64,000 nucleotides of DNA from Azolla caroliniana (GCA_043228905.1 JBHGNT010000018.1:4154001-4218000); one strand, 5' to 3'. Shown: positions 1-12,441, counted from the stretch's first letter. Numbers and translations: made by a program. Notes: a model not told the origin generated them from the sequence alone.

Positions 1-1286
1 GAGTCAAGGATTTGGTCGACCTCGTATTCCTCCCCTGTCGTCAATTGCACAGGTGGTGGTGGAGGGGCCTGACGTCCTAGGAGTTGTGAAGCATAAGGGG
101 GTTCGAGGAGGGAGACATGAAAAACATCATGAATCCGGAAGTGGGATGGAAGGGCGAGCCGGAAGGCGACAGGATTGATGCACTCGATGATACTGAATGG
201 TCCCAACTTCTTGTAATCAAGTTTCGCACATGGACGAGTAGTAGAGATGTGTCGACGTAACAACCAGACCATGTCTCCAACGACAAAATGTGGAGTGGCA
301 GATCAATGGCGATCAGCTTGCTCCTTGTATCGTTCACTAGCAAGACTAAGCTCCAAGGATAAATCATGATGTAGTTCTTCCAAAATGCGAGCACGATCCT
401 CCACCGAAGGGTTCACGAAAGTGGTAGGAAGGGAAATGTTGAAGCAAGGATGTAAACCATAGTTGACAAAGAAGGGATTGACGTCAGTCGATGCATGGAG
501 AGAATTATTGTAGGCGAATTCCGAGAGTGAAAGTAAGTTGACCCAATCATCTTGTTGGTAACTAACAGAGCATCGAAGATACTGCTCAAGGATTTGGTTG
601 ACACGCTCCGTTTGCCCGTCAGTTTGGGGGTGATAAGTGGATGACAACTTGACAGAGATGCCTAAAGTTTGTAGCAGGCGCTGCCAGAAGTGAGAGACAA
701 ACTGGGTTCCGCCATCGGAGATGACATCATTGGGGAGTCCATGCAAGTGTACTACATTGTTGAGTAGTAGATGCACCATTCCTTCTCCGGAAATGGTTTT
801 GGAGCATGGAGTGAAGTGAGCCATCTTCGTAAACCGATCGACAACGAACAACACCGAGTCATAGCTATTGACCAAGGGTAGATCAGTTATCAGGTCCATA
901 GAGATAGAGGCCCAGGGACGACGAGGACATGGAAGCGGCTGTAGTAAGCCGTATGGCCAATGATGAATGGCTTTGGAGCGAACACAAACCTCACAACTCT
1001 TTATGTATTCTCTGACCAACTTCCATGGTTGTGGCCACCAATACCCCCGAGAGACTAGCTCGAGGGTTTTCACGACCCCGAAATGACCTGCAAGTGGGTC
1101 ATTGTGGCATTCCCGCAACACCCGGGTGCGACATGGGCCCTCTGGGACGTATAAGAGATTATCTCGGAACAACAACCACAACCCCTCTTGTATGATGAAG
1201 GTGTCAAGATCCTTCCTTTCGGTCGCCTTGGAGGGGTTTTGTAGACTATCTCGAATCTCGTTAGCGAACGCATCGGTCTTGGACAC
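1..1286 (-). pseudogene. Element A integrase, C-terminal part running off the window
   Basis: The N-terminal zinc finger is visible as HNDPLAGHFGVVKTLEL then CEVCVRSKA (HHCC). The catalytic core shows DLITDLPLV, ISDGGTQFVSHFWQ and HPQTDGQTERVNQ, so D, D and E are all present. An in-frame TGA near 303 interrupts the protein. The same frame then continues with GDMVWLLRRHISTTRP and KLGPFSI, the module that precedes the chromodomain in chromoviruses, down to base 1. The chromodomain itself would lie outside the window, so chromovirus status rests on similarity to element H. Confidence 0.85.
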
Positions 1287-1295
1287 ATCAGTGAT

Positions 1296-2534
1296 CTATT
1301 GGAGTAATGAATCATCCTGCAACATACAAGTGGCAAAAAGATGCAATTGGTCGGGTTTCAACAAACGTCTAGATTGTTGAGCATAAGCAGCATCCCCAGG
1401 GCGGAGTGCAAGGTTAGCTTGGCGAGAAAGGGCATCGGCCTTCCCATGTTGGTCACCAGGTCGAAATACGATCTCAAAATCATAGTCGGCGAGAAATGTC
1501 GACCAACGGGCCTGCCTTCGATTCAAAGTACGAGTGGTGGAAAAATAAACTAAATTTTTATGATCAGTCACTACCTGGACACGATGTTGTGCACTAGCCA
1601 ACTAGGGTCGCCATTCTTCAAAGGCAGCAATGATAGTAGCAAGCTCCTTGTCGTATATGGGATAATTGATTTTGGATGCTGTGAATTTCCGGGAGTAGTA
1701 AGCCACTGGGTGCATTAGGTTGGTGTTGTCTGCCTAGGATAAGATGGCACCAATGGCGAAGTCAGAGGCGTCGGTTTCGACTTGGAAGGGTTTTGTGGGG
1801 TCGGCATGTAGCAGCACTGGGGCAGTGATGAATGCGTGTTTGAGTGAGTCGAACGCATTTTGCACCTCCGAGGTCCATAAAAATGGAGTGCCTTTATGGG
1901 TGAGAGCGATAAGAGGTTGTGCTAGGGTGGAAAACCCCCCTTGATGAAGCAACGGTAAAAATTCGCGAAGCCGAGGAAGGATTGCACATCTTTAAGTCGC
2001 CTTGGGGTTGCCCACACCTGAATGACAGAAACCTTCTTCATATCCATGGTGATGCCAATGGGCGAGATGATGTAGCCGAGAAATTCGATCGAGGTACGGT
2101 CGAACTCGCATTTCTCACCTTTGGCGTAAAGGCCATGCTCGCAAAGTTTGGCAAGAACTAATCGAACTTGGCGAGTGTGCTCCTCCATGTTTGGCGAGAA
2201 AATGAGAATATCATCGAGGTAAATGACAACAAAATGATCAAGATATTCCCGGAATATATCGTTCATCATATGTTGAAAAACTGTTGGAGCGTTAGTAAGA
2301 CCAAAAGGCATTACCTTGTATTCAAAATGCCCATACCGTGTTCGAAATGCAGTTTTCCATTCATCCCCTGGCTTGATGCGTACTAGATTGTACGCTCCAC
2401 GCATATCAACTTTGGAGAAGACACGCGCAACTCGGAGCCGATCAAAGAGTTCAGGGATCAAAGGTAGCGGATAGCGGATATCGTAGAGAGTCGTCCTTCT
2501 TCTTCACAAATAAAATGGGGGCCCCGGCTGGTGA
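1296..2534 (-). pseudogene. Element A reverse transcriptase and RNase H, frame-disrupted
   Basis: The segment at 1922-2461 gives the RT palm and fingers with [29 protein letters not shown] and the catalytic IYLDDILIF, followed by the thumb ([14 protein letters not shown]). The frame then changes at about 1950, and 1734-1952 plus 1296-1601 give the RNase H domain ([41 protein letters not shown]). The YLDD active site is intact, but stops and frameshifts separate the parts. The enzyme would copy element RNA into cDNA. Confidence 0.87.
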
Positions 2535-3299
2535 CTAAGAAGGTTGAATAAATCCTTTCTCGAGGTTCTCATCGAGATACACACGAAGGGCCTTCAACTC
2601 TGGTGCAGAAAACGCATATAGAGGACCAAAGGGTGGACACGCACCTTCTTGAAGATCAATCGGACGGTCGTAGAGCCGGTGTTCAGGCAAACGATCAGCA
2701 TTACATTTTTCAAATACATCAGAGAAGTGTTGGTATTTGTCGGGAATAACATGGAGTGTGTTAGAAACAACGCCACAAACAAACCCATCTTGGACCGATG
2801 ATGGGGTAGTCAAATCGGAATCGACCTTCTCCGAAGGATGGGAAACTGAATTTACCTTCATACTTTTGCACGAGCATCCTGGCTTGCTAAATGTGATCGA
2901 GCTGTTGCACCAATCCACTTTTGGATTGTGTGCCTCCAACCACGTTAGTCCTAAGACGATTGGATGTCGAGGAGATGCGATGAGATAAAAGGCGAGCTCC
3001 TCCTGGTGTGAGCCCACACAAAGCCCTAATGGGATTGTAGCTTGAGTAATTGCACCTGACGAGAGGACGCACCCATCGATGGCTTCAACGGGAATAGGTT
3101 TTGAGAGGCCAACGACAGGTACGCCATGTGCTTGGGCAAATGCGATGTCGATGAAGCAAGAAGATGCCCCAAAATCAAGTAAAGCAACAGACTGAATGGA
3201 ACTAGAGTTAAATGAAAGCCATACCTCCAATGTGAAATTGCCTGATGGTCCGGCAATGGAACCAAGAGAATGTGGGCGAGGGGAGATGTCCAGTTGCAT
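2535..3299 (-). pseudogene. Element A aspartic protease region
   Basis: The frame contains a retropepsin-like fold signature, ALLDFGASSCFID, followed by the flap and HPIVLGLTWLEAHNP, typical of Ty3 proteases. The catalytic triplet normally reads D-S/T-G; here it is D-F-G, so catalysis is doubtful. The C-terminal part runs into the RT N-terminus (LPEHRLYDRPIDL, ending GFIQPS). The protease would cut the Gag-Pol precursor. It is followed by an in-frame stop before the RT fingers. Confidence 0.85.
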
Positions 3300-3307
3300 G
3301 GATCCTA

Positions 3308-4311
3308 CTACAACTGAACGATGTTGTTTTCTGGATGGTGGGGTCCATTAGCTCGATGGAATTGTGGGCGATTACTCCTAGGACAATGGCGAACGACATG
3401 ACCGGAGGCACCACAATACATGCACAAGCCATTAGCCCGCCGAAATTGTCGTTCGGCATCAGTCAATGGCCGAAATCGGGCTTGATCAATTTCCATGGGG
3501 ACAGGAGCATCTGCCAAAGTAGGGGACTGTGACGTAGTCGGTGGGGGGTATGGTTGGGGTTGTATGACCGGGGCGTGTCGTGGAAGTGAATGAGGTGGAA
3601 CCCAAGTACGACGCTCTTCTTGGCGAAATTCGAATAGACGATTGTCATAATGGATTGCTTGTGAAATCGCTTGGGATAACGAGGCACCGGAAAGTTTAAG
3701 AGAAGGCCGCGCCGAAAGTGATCAACTAAAGCTTGATCATCCCAATTGACGTCGCATGCTAGTTGTCGAAATTCTGAAGCATAGACCGAAGTTGCACGCG
3801 AACCTTGTTCAAGTGCATAAATCTTGTTAAGAGTTGTACGGCGTCGGTCCGTCTCTCCAAATGTGGCCTCTAACTCGGCGAGGAAGGCGGGAAAGTCCTC
3901 CAATAGAGGTGAAGAGGTTTCTACCAATGGTGCAAACCAAGCTTGGGCCAGACCGAAGAGAAGGGTGCCCACAAGGCCGACTTGTCGAAGACCATCTCCA
4001 TAGCGTTGAGGTTGTAGCCGAATGATAAGTTGAACTTGGTTGATGAACCCTTGGAAACGCGACCTCGTTCCATCAAATGTTTCTGGGAGGCTAACCTTAG
4101 GCTCAAGAAAATGCGACGAAGCTAGGCTAGATGTTGGTAGAAGATCGGGCTCTAGGCTAGGTTGCTGTGGGAGACTAGGCTTCGAGGGTTGTGAGGATAG
4201 GGAGGTACCGACTTGAAGTTCTTGTAAAGAATTTCGAAGAGCTTCATTTTCAAGCTGGAGTTGTCGTAAGGCTACCATTAATTGGCCTAACTCACTAGTT
4301 GAGTCGGACAT
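3308..4311 (-). pseudogene. gag: Element A gag (capsid/nucleocapsid), frameshifted
   Basis: The first part (3463-4311) starts with a Met followed by a Leu/Gln/Glu-rich probable coiled coil, then a retrotransposon capsid region containing SRFQGFINQVQL and LAQAWFAPLVE. The frame is lost near 3690. The C-terminal part is read in another frame (3308-3517) and carries a CCHC zinc knuckle, CMYCGASGHVVRHC (CX2CX4HX4C). Gag packages element RNA into cytoplasmic particles. The ATG at 4311 was chosen because it lies about 50 bp after the LTR end and precedes the conserved capsid segment. The frameshift is direct evidence of decay. Confidence 0.85.
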
Positions 4312-4361
4312 AGCTATGGCTTATGAGAGGGAGAGCTATGAGGATGGGAAGGTGAACAAAC

Positions 4362-4662
4362 TGTCACGGATAGATCATAAGCTCAAGAGACAAGAAAGAC
4401 GATAGACAAATGGATGAGTAGTATTAACGGAAAGACTCCATAACTGGTGTTGTTCACATGGCATGCAAACTTGTTGCACGCATGTGAATCTACAATAGAG
4501 CATGTAGGTATGCATGCATGTGCCAAGTGTAAATACTACAAGGGAGCAACTATGCACATGATGCTAGCTAAACAATAAAGACCAATTAAGGAGGACTATG
4601 GGTTCAAGAGCTCGACCCATGTAGCATAAGGTCATGGGTTCGAGTCTTGCCATATCATGACA
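4362..4662 (-). repeat. LTR shared by elements A and H (301 bp), chimeric
   Basis: On the minus strand this block begins TGTCATGATATGG and ends CCGTGACA, giving TGTCA/TGACA termini. A G-rich polypurine tract of element H lies directly upstream at 4663-4672, and the gag leader of element A lies directly downstream. Its first 58 bp (4605-4662) match the start of the H 5' LTR (17358-17415) with one mismatch. The remainder shows no similarity and the length differs (301 versus 418 bp). It therefore serves as 3' LTR of H and 5' LTR of A at once. Confidence 0.75.
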
Positions 4663-6274
4663 CTATCCCCCCTTTAAAACGACGAGTGTAACAAGTCGTT
4701 TTGGATTGAGGACCCGGTTTGTCTGGATATTGATGATGGAGGTCTTCAAGAAGAGCACGAGCATTGGTGACATTCTCTATCGGTTCCCAAGTACGCTCAC
4801 TGGGACTATATCCTAGCCAATTGACTAGATAGTAGAGCTTGTTGCGAACAATCTTGGAATCAAGGATGGCGGCAACCTCGTACTCAGGTTCATCTTCAAG
4901 CTCGATCGGGGGTGGAGGCTGTGTAATACGTCCTGGGATGGTGCTCTCTTGATAGGGTTCAAGGAGAGAACTATGAAACACCGGATGTATCCGAAGTTGT
5001 GGAGGTAGATCGAGACGAAAAGCGACATTATTAATCTTTCCTATGATCCAAAAAGGACCTAATTGCCGATAATCCAACTTCTCGCATGGGCGAGTAGTCT
5101 TGATGTGTCGTCGGAGTAGCCATACCCGATCTCCAATGTTAAAACTAGATGGGAGTCGATGACAATCCGCATAAACCTTGTGTGTTTGCTGAGCTTGTTG
5201 GAGATGAGTAGATAAATCCGCTTGTATCTTGCGTAACCGCTCCAAACGATCCTCCGCGCAAGGATTTGTGGACACTTCTGGGGTTTCAAGTACACACCAT
5301 CGGGGGTGACATCCCGTATAAGCATAAAATGGCGTAACTTTAGTCGATGCGTGGATAGAGTTATTATAGGCAAATTCGGCGAAGTGGAGAATATCTGCCC
5401 AGTCATCCTGATGATAGCTGAGAAAGCACCGCAGGTACTGCTCCAACGTTTGATTTGTTCGTTCGGCTTGGCCATCGGTTTGTGGGTGGTAGCCGGAGGA
5501 GAGGTTACAAGTGACCTTGAGCATTTAAAAAAGGTGCTTCCAGAATTTTGACACGAACTGGGGTCCACGGTCGTTGACGATACTATCGGGAAGTCCATGA
5601 TGCCGACATACTTCACGCATGACAATTTCGGCGATGTCTTCACTGGAGATTTCCTTAGTACATGGCAAAAAATAAGCCATCTTCGTATATCGATCTACCA
5701 CTGTTAGAATCGCATTGAACCCTTTAGAGACTGGAAGACCTGTGATGAAGTCTAGAGCAATGGATTGCCACGGCTTGCTTGGAATTGGTAATGGTTCTAA
5801 TAAACCATATGGATGATGCCTTGGCATTTTCGCTTTGCAGCATGTGTCACAAGTCCGAACAAAATCTTCGACAAATTGTCGCATACGGGGCCACCAGAAT
5901 GATCGTTGTACTAAATCTAATGTTTTAGTACTACCAAAATGCCCAGCTGTATATGTGTCATGACAGTTTTGTACTACTTGAAGGCGGGAAGAACCATTAG
6001 GAACATACAAAAGTTCTTTAAAGAAGAGTAATCCATCATGGTATTTGAATTGTCGATAGTCCGTACTTGGTGGTTGCGACTGTGAACACGATGTTCGAGA
6101 GGGATCAATTTGTGCTAGTATAGCTTGGGCGAAAGCATCTGTCTTCAGGTCCGCACGTATGATATCGATAACGTGGGAATCCATGGGCATGCCAAAGACC
6201 TGTGTTGCTTGCAGTCGTGCCGGTCCCAAGATTACTTGCTTTTGGTTATCGAAAGTTGGCTCGCCGGGACGCGG
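4663..6274 (-). pseudogene. Element H integrase with C-terminal chromodomain
   Basis: It starts just after the D insertion with PTFDNQKQVILGP. The HHCC finger follows (HDTYTAGHFGSTKTLDL, CDTCCKAK), then the catalytic core (LDFITGLPVS, VNDRGPQFVSKFW, HPQTDGQAERTNQ; D, D and E present). A TAA at 5525-5527 interrupts the core next to a run of T. The C-terminal part has the GDRVWLLRRHIKTTRP module and a chromodomain, EYEVAAILDSKI then YYLVNWLGYSPSERTWEP. Chromodomains of this class are known to direct integration to marked heterochromatin. The protein ends at 4655-4665 next to the polypurine tract. Confidence 0.9.
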
Positions 6275-7096
6275 TGTCGTGAAGATTTTCGGCAATAGTG
6301 TGAAAATCCTATAAAACGTACGAAATCGAGTATGAATCACGTAGTACAATAATTGTGAAGATAACATTTTAAATAGATTTAATATCTAAGTACAAAATGA
6401 TGGAGGTTTCAAATGCACTTTATTACACAAGAAACGGACAACTAAATGTCAAGATATGAGGGTATAAAGTTTGTAAACGGAAAGGAGAAAATTGTGAGAT
6501 ATCCCACATAGGCACGACAAATACAGCTCTCATCATATATAAGGTGGAGCAAAAGATATTATCTTTGTGTCTATGTGTGGAGCATAGAGAGTTCAAGGTA
6601 ACTTGAACTAAGAGTGGAGGTGGGCTAGCTACTCGTAAAGGGTTTTGGCCAACCAAAACCGGACCGGCGATGGAGCCGATGATCTAGCGGCATCCGGCGG
6701 CGGCATCCAACGGCGGCACCGGCATCCGGCGAACCGGCGTCCGGCGACTAGATAAATAAATATATAAATATATATACATATTTACATATACAAGGAGGGC
6801 AAGTAAGGATTCAAACCTTGCACCTCCAAGTTAGGAGTCAAATGGCTTACCATTAAGCCATGCTATTTAGTTGAAATTATATTTCTATCATTGTACTTTT
6901 ACATGTAAATTCTCATACATGAGAACTAAAACGAGTGACATGGTTATCAAATTGATCGTGTAATCTCAACTTCTCTCTTTCCCAATCTATCTTAAGTACT
7001 TTCTCACCAAAGCTTGTATCGACTCTAAATCCTTCTGGTCCAGAACCCCGGCGGTTCCGCCTCACGATCCGCGCGTAGTGACGGATCTTCACGACA
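6275..7096 (+). repeat. Element D 5' LTR
   Basis: Starts TGTCGTGAAGATTTTCGG and ends GGATCTTCACGACA. A TATA-like catatataagg lies at about 6534. A CCGG-rich block occupies 6655-6745. An antisense tRNA-like module spans 6792-6873; read on minus it has TGGCTTAATGGTAAGCC (A-box-like) and GGTTTGAATCC (B-box-like). The leader after the LTR begins TAATCAAGTGGTGAACCCG; the priming tRNA was not identified. Confidence 0.92.
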
Positions 7097-7163
7097 TAAT
7101 CAAGTGGTGAACCCGACGTGAACGAGGCGGTAGGAAGGATCAAGTCGAGATTAATACTTGGAG

Positions 7164-8903
7164 ATGGCGTCCTCAAGCAACCAAGCGGGAGAGCTCGAAA
7201 GGATGATGCTAATCGTCGAGCAAATGATGAGATCTCGGGACAACGACGCGAGCGTGGAGAAGGTTGTCGATCGTGTCGTAGAGCTCGAGGGCCAATTCGA
7301 TGGAAGGAACGTTACGAAGTTCCTTGATGCATATAAGAGGGAGATGAATCCGAGGGACGTGTCCGAGGCACGTCAAATCGCAAGCTTCAAGAGAGTTGTC
7401 GCCAACAACATCCAAAGGCGCGTCATCGAGCTTCAAGAAGGTAAGACAACATGGTCCGAGTTCGAGTAAACGATACTAGCGGAGTTCGTGACTGAAGACT
7501 CAACGAGGATGACTCGACATGCCCTGATGAAGTGGATAGAGAAGAAGAATAAGAAGATGAGCGTCTCGAGGGTGTACGACGAATTCGACCAGATGTTTAG
7601 TCGTCTCCCCAATACGGACCAAGTGTTGCTTGAAGAGGACAAGACTTTGTACTTCTTGAAGGCCGTGGACATAAAGGATAGACGGGAGTTGGGGACTCTT
7701 CTCGAAGATGATACCCAAGCAAATGGGCTCGTAGCGGACTGGATCGCGGTGAAGCGGGCATGCAATAGGCTCGACAAGCGTCGCCAATGGGTTGATGACA
7801 CTGACATGACGGGACCGACTACCACGGAGAAAGCAAGACCGCTGAAAGTAGCTGAGCCGCTGAGACAAAGTAACGTGGAAGAAAAGAAGATTGATGACGA
7901 CATCATTGAAGAGCTAGCGAAGAAGTTCGAGAAGGTCACTCTAGCCAACATGAATCGTCGGGGCCCTAAAGGAAAAGAACCCTTTAGATGCGTGTGGTGC
8001 GATAGCATGGACCACATGAGAAGGGATTGTGCGAGCCTTCGAGAGTCGATTCGACAAAATATCGTATACATAGAGGACAACGTGATCTGCTCAAGCGAGA
8101 CTAGAAGACCCCTACGGGTGAATTTCGGAAGAGGAGGAATGAAGAGATCTATGGAGGATGCCGATGCGACTCATGTGGATGCGATGCACTATGCTGCGTC
8201 GGCCGGAATAAGAGTCGGGAAAGACAAGACTGAAGCTGCTAGAGCGGGAGCAAAGTTTTGGACTTCCATTCTCGAATATGAGAAGAAGGGAAAAATCACA
8301 TCGAACGAGGTAGAGCTTGTGGACCGAAGCGTTCAAAGCATAACCGGGTGGTCGGATCCGGTGGACGACAACACCATACTCGCAGAGGTGATGTGCGACA
8401 ACCACGAGGTGTTTGTCGAAGAAAAGAGAAAGAGAATAGAAGAGCAAGGGCCATCAAAAAGACATGAAACAAGGAACGCGAAAAAGAAGGACGATGCGGA
8501 GACGAGTTGACCTTTACAAACGGAGGAACGAGAATCAAGCCGAAAAGGGGAGCCGAGCATACGAGTTGAAGAAACGGTTCGGCCCGTGAAGGTTGGTGTC
8601 GAAGACCCCGCTCGGAGAACAAGGACCATACCTACCTATAAGCTAAGGTCGGACATAGAGCAGACGGTGGACCTAAAGAAGATTCTCGAAGAACGAGTTC
8701 TTGATAGCCACGTAACTTTGTCCTTGAGGGAATTGCTTGGCATTACGAAGAAGGAGTTCCATGACACGATCGTGGACCTTGTTAAGAGAAAGAGACAACA
8801 ATCGGACGAGGAAGAAGAGAAGCCGCAGAAAGCAAAAACGAATGCCATAACGATGGCAAGAGACGAAATCGATGAAGATATGGTGGACAACCACTACACT
8901 TGA
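7164..8903 (+). pseudogene. gag: Element D gag, interrupted
   Basis: From the ATG at 7164 (MASSSNQAGELERMM) one phase runs to 8903 with TAA at 7467-7469, TGA at 8508-8510 and TGA at 8901-8903. The first part is a charged helical capsid-like region (VTKFLDAYKREMNP, TILAEF after the first stop). A CCHC knuckle, CVWCDSMDHMRRDC, lies at about 7990-8030. A basic/acidic segment follows up to a DUF-like linker before the protease. The 8508 stop might be natural; the 8901 stop looks like CGA to TGA. The role is particle formation. Confidence 0.75.
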
Positions 8904-8936
8904 CCTCATTGGGCACGAGCGACAACGGAGACGCCG

Positions 8937-9362
8937 GTGAAGATCGGGGAGAAGAAAGAGACCGTCGTAGCCTTGATCGACCACGGCTCGGAGATCAACC
9001 TCATGTCAACCGACTTCTATCAAAAGGGAAGATGGCCAATCAATACAAACCACGGATGGAAGATTCGCGCGGCAACAAAGTCTACGGAGGACTTGTACGG
9101 AGCTTGTCCCAATGTCAAAGTCACGATCGGGGATGTGGAGATGTGTCAACACTTCTTCGTACAAGAATCGGCGTCGCATCCTGTCATCCTAGGGCAACCT
9201 TATATCACATCATCTCGGGTGGAGACCAAAGTGTTCGATAATGGAGCAGCCTTCGCACAAATAAAGAGTCTTGACAAACAAAGATCGGTCCAATTCCTAA
9301 CGGTGCGAGCCAATCATGAAAGGAATCGAGATAGTCTCGGAGGCAAATCCTCGGATTTTTAG
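8937..9362 (+). pseudogene. Element D aspartic protease-like domain
   Basis: The frame contains TVVALIDHGSEINLMS, a retropepsin-type D-x-G core with His in the variable position, followed by the Psi-loop region and HPVILGQPYITSS, which matches the conserved hydrophobic ILG motif of this clan. It continues in phase with gag. The copy ends at TAG 9360-9362. A downstream stretch has CVDCKEKQHVSHLVAHVN and then a stop that is also present in element E at the equivalent place, so that stop may be ancestral. Confidence 0.75.
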
Positions 9363-9427
9363 AGCGGACTATTGAAGCATGGGGCACAAATAGTCCGATC
9401 AATCACAAGAACCCACAAGAAAGAAGA

Positions 9428-10914
9428 GTGCGTGGATTGCAAGGAGAAGCAACATGTGTCACACCTAGTGGCGCATGTAAACTAGGACTACCCGACAAGA
9501 AGCACAAGCACCGGATACAAGAATTCGAGAAGATGCTAAAAGAAGAGAACATAATAGAAGAAGGGGAGTTCGTGACTCATATTATGGAAGAAGCCTCATT
9601 TAACGACACCATCGGCGAAATCGAGGACGTTGTGGACTTGAGCTATCTTCACAACCAATGCGTGATTTCGGTTAACTCCGTCAACATGTACGCTATCATC
9701 GATGAATACCATCGTGGCATCTCGATGAAGGAAGCTGACATCAACACGAAATATAAAATGGTGGATAAGAAGATCAAGCCAGTTGCGTTCCGCTACCGGA
9801 AGATAGCTGGCAAAAGATGAAGGAAGTCGCTAACGATCCAAGCTTAAGAGATCCGAAGAAGATAGGTCATGACTTCACCAAAGAGACGAAGGGGAAGCTA
9901 CGAGTTGGAAAGGAGGATTTCCTTCTCCCTGAAGAGGAGCGAATGTTTCGCGATATGCTTGAGAGACATGGGAAGGCTTTCGTATTCTTCCCACGAGAAA
10001 TCGGATGTGCCGACCCAAAGGTTATAGAGCCCATGGTGATCTTCACGGTGCCTCATGTGCCTTGGAATTTGAAACCGATACCGGTTCCGAGAGGACACCT
10101 TCCAAAGCTGATCGAGCTCTTAAAGGAGAAGGTGAGTATGGGAATTCTAGAACCGTCGAATGCTCCTTATTCCAATAGGTGGTTCACGGTGCCGAAGAAG
10201 AATGGATCATTGTGATTCATCCAAGATCTTCAACCCGTCAACAAGGTGACAATTCGAAATGCCGGAATCGGTCCGAGCGTGGACGAAGTTGCCGAAGCGT
10301 TTGTGGGCCGGTCCATCTACTCCATTGGCGATCTCTACTCCGGATATGACCAATTCCAATTGGCGATCGACAGTCGGGACATTACAACCATGAGGACTCC
10401 GATCGGGCTTGTGCGGATGTGTACCTTACCCCAAGGCGCAACGAACTCGGTGGCTCATATGGTGAATGCCATGAATAAAGTCTTGAAGGATTGCATTCCG
10501 GACATCACGATGCCATGCTTGGATGATATTCCGATAAAAGGATGTTCGGATGAGGAGAAAGATGAATCGAAAGATAAGGAAGGTTGTAGAAAGTTCGTTG
10601 CGGATCATATGAAAGATTGCGAGAAGGTGCTTCAAAGGTTTGAAGATGCGAATTTGACATTTTCGGGAGAAAAATCCGCATTCGGGCAACCGGAGATCTT
10701 GGTGGTAGGTCACTTGTGTGGAGCGTACGGCCGGAAGCCCTCGCCATCCAAAGTGAACGCAATCCAAGACATGAAAGAAGAATGCGAAAACCAAACGGAG
10801 GTTCGAAGGTTCCTTGGAGCGTGCGCGTTTTATCATATATGGATTCCTCACTACGCTCATGTCGCCGAACCGTTATATGGACTACTAAAGAAAAGAATAA
10901 AGTTCGAATGGTGA
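9428..10914 (+). pseudogene. Element D reverse transcriptase, frame-disrupted
   Basis: The segment 9428-9820 is a pre-RT linker. A one-base shift near 9790 moves to the frame of 9817-10914. RT motifs are PIPVPRGHLPKLIELLKEK, NAPYSNRWFTVPKKNGSL, IYSIGDLYSGYDQFQL and MCTLPQGATNSVAHMVNAM. The catalytic box reads CLDDIPIKG (FLDDIPIKG in related copies) instead of the usual YIDD/YLDD. An acidic insertion of about 25 residues follows, then LTFSGEKSAFGQPE and VVGHLCGAYGRKPSP. TGA stops at 10213 and 10912 correspond to CAA and CGA codons in element E. The motif set resembles Ty3 elements common in fungi rather than plant chromoviruses. Confidence 0.85.
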
Positions 10915-10932
10915 GACGAGCACACAGAGGCG

Positions 10933-12441
10933 ATGCGAAGATTAAAGAAACTGCTTCTTGAAGCTCCGGCACTAAGGAAGGCCGACTATGCCGAAGGGAA
11001 ACCAATTTACGTGACCGTAGATAGGAGCCCAACCGGAATCGGGTGGGTCATCAATCAAGAAGGTGAAGATAATGCGCGATATGCCGTCCGGTTCAGAGCA
11101 AAGGTTCTCAACGAACGGCAACAAAGATATGCCCAAGTCAAGCGGGAACTTTGGGGTATTGTGTCGGCAGTGAAGACGGACAAAGATTACCGGATCGGGT
11201 CAGAAGTGATAATAGAGACAGATTGTCTCCCAATTCTCGGAATGGTCTCGGGATGTGCGACCCCAGATCTTGCTATGCTAAGGTGGATCGCCTACATCAA
11301 GTCTTTAAACCCAGAGATTCGTCACATCGCAGGGAAGAAGAACGCCATGGCTGACATGCTGTTAAGGGCAAGATTTTCAAATGGAAGTAACATGGTTTCG
11401 GAAGATGAAGATGTCGCCCTCGACTTCTTCAAGATGGCTCGATTGTCGGTGGAAGACCAGGACACGCAAACCCTCCACGCCTTCAACGAGAATGAGTACG
11501 AAGGAGAGTGGTTACTCATTGGTAGATTCCAAAGAACATTGACGACAGATCCTTCGTTGACAAAGGAGGAGGCCCTACGAATCCGAAAGAAAGCTTATCG
11601 ATACTTCTTGAAGGGAGGATTCCTTTGGCCACATCCAAAAAGAAGGACAGGAATACCACATCGAGTGGTGGTAAAGAAAGAAGAGCAAGAGACGCTGATG
11701 ACCGAATTCCACGAGAGTGCTTGGGCAGGTCATAGAGGAACATGGGCGACGTTAGAAAAATTGAAGGAGAAGTACTGGTGGCCAAGCATGTACAAAGATG
11801 TACTCCATTTCGTGTCCACATGTGAAACTTGCCAAATATATTCAAATATACGTCATCGTGATGAGTTAAAGCCGACATACCCACTCACCATTCACTTCAA
11901 ATGGATGGTGGATCTGGTCTCGATGCCAATGGGAGTGGGACAAATGAAGTACTTAGCACTCGCAAGGGAAGACTTGACAAATCAAGTGGAAGGACGAGCC
12001 TTGACAAATAAGACGACTTCAGCCGTTTGTAAATTTTTACTTGAAGATGTTGTTTGCCGATATGGATGTGTAGGGAAGATAGTGGCCGACCAAGGGGAGT
12101 TGGACGCGCACAAAGCGACAGAGCTCTTCGAAAGACTAGGCGTGAAGCTCTCCCTCACGACTGCCTACAATCCGGAAGCAAATGGGAAGATCGAGCGAGG
12201 GCATGGACCTATCGTTAAAGCCATCGTACGGGCATGCAACGGTCGAGTCGGGAATTGGCCACGACTATTACCCTATGCCTTGTGGGCCGATAGAACGACA
12301 CATAGCTCGGTGACAGGGTATATGCCGACGGAGCTTATGTATGGACAAAAGCCGATTATGCCCATCGAAAGGACGATCGCCTCATGGGTAGCGATACCGT
12401 GGGAGAACGAGATGAGCCGAGAAGAGTTATTAGCGGCCTGA
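10933..12441 (+). pseudogene. Element D RNase H and integrase (502-aa open frame)
   Basis: RNase H motifs are IYVTVDRSPTGIGWVINQE, QVKRELWGIVSAVK, IIETDCLPILGMVSG and the terminal IRHIAGKKNAMADMLLRARF. The integrase follows with HHCC (HESAWAGHRGTWAT, CETCQIYSN), a core with KWMVDLVSMPMG, IVADQGELDAHKA and NPEANGKIERGHGP (D, D and E present), and ADRTTHSSVTGYMPTELMYG. This is the longest intact stretch of D. The protein is lost at 12441 by a one-base difference from element E; the remaining C-terminus follows in another frame. Confidence 0.88.

Larger units (their letters stand above)
1..4361 (-). mobile_element. Ty3/gypsy element A (chromovirus-like), degenerate, cut by window edge
   Basis: Read on the minus strand the order is gag, protease, reverse transcriptase, RNase H, integrase, which is the Ty3/gypsy order. 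The frame changes between gag halves, between gag and protease, and between protease, RT and RNase H. An in-frame stop near 303 interrupts the integrase tail, so the copy is dead. The LTR at 4362-4662 sits directly upstream of its leader. The downstream end, including any chromodomain and the 3' LTR, lies beyond base 1. Confidence 0.9.
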
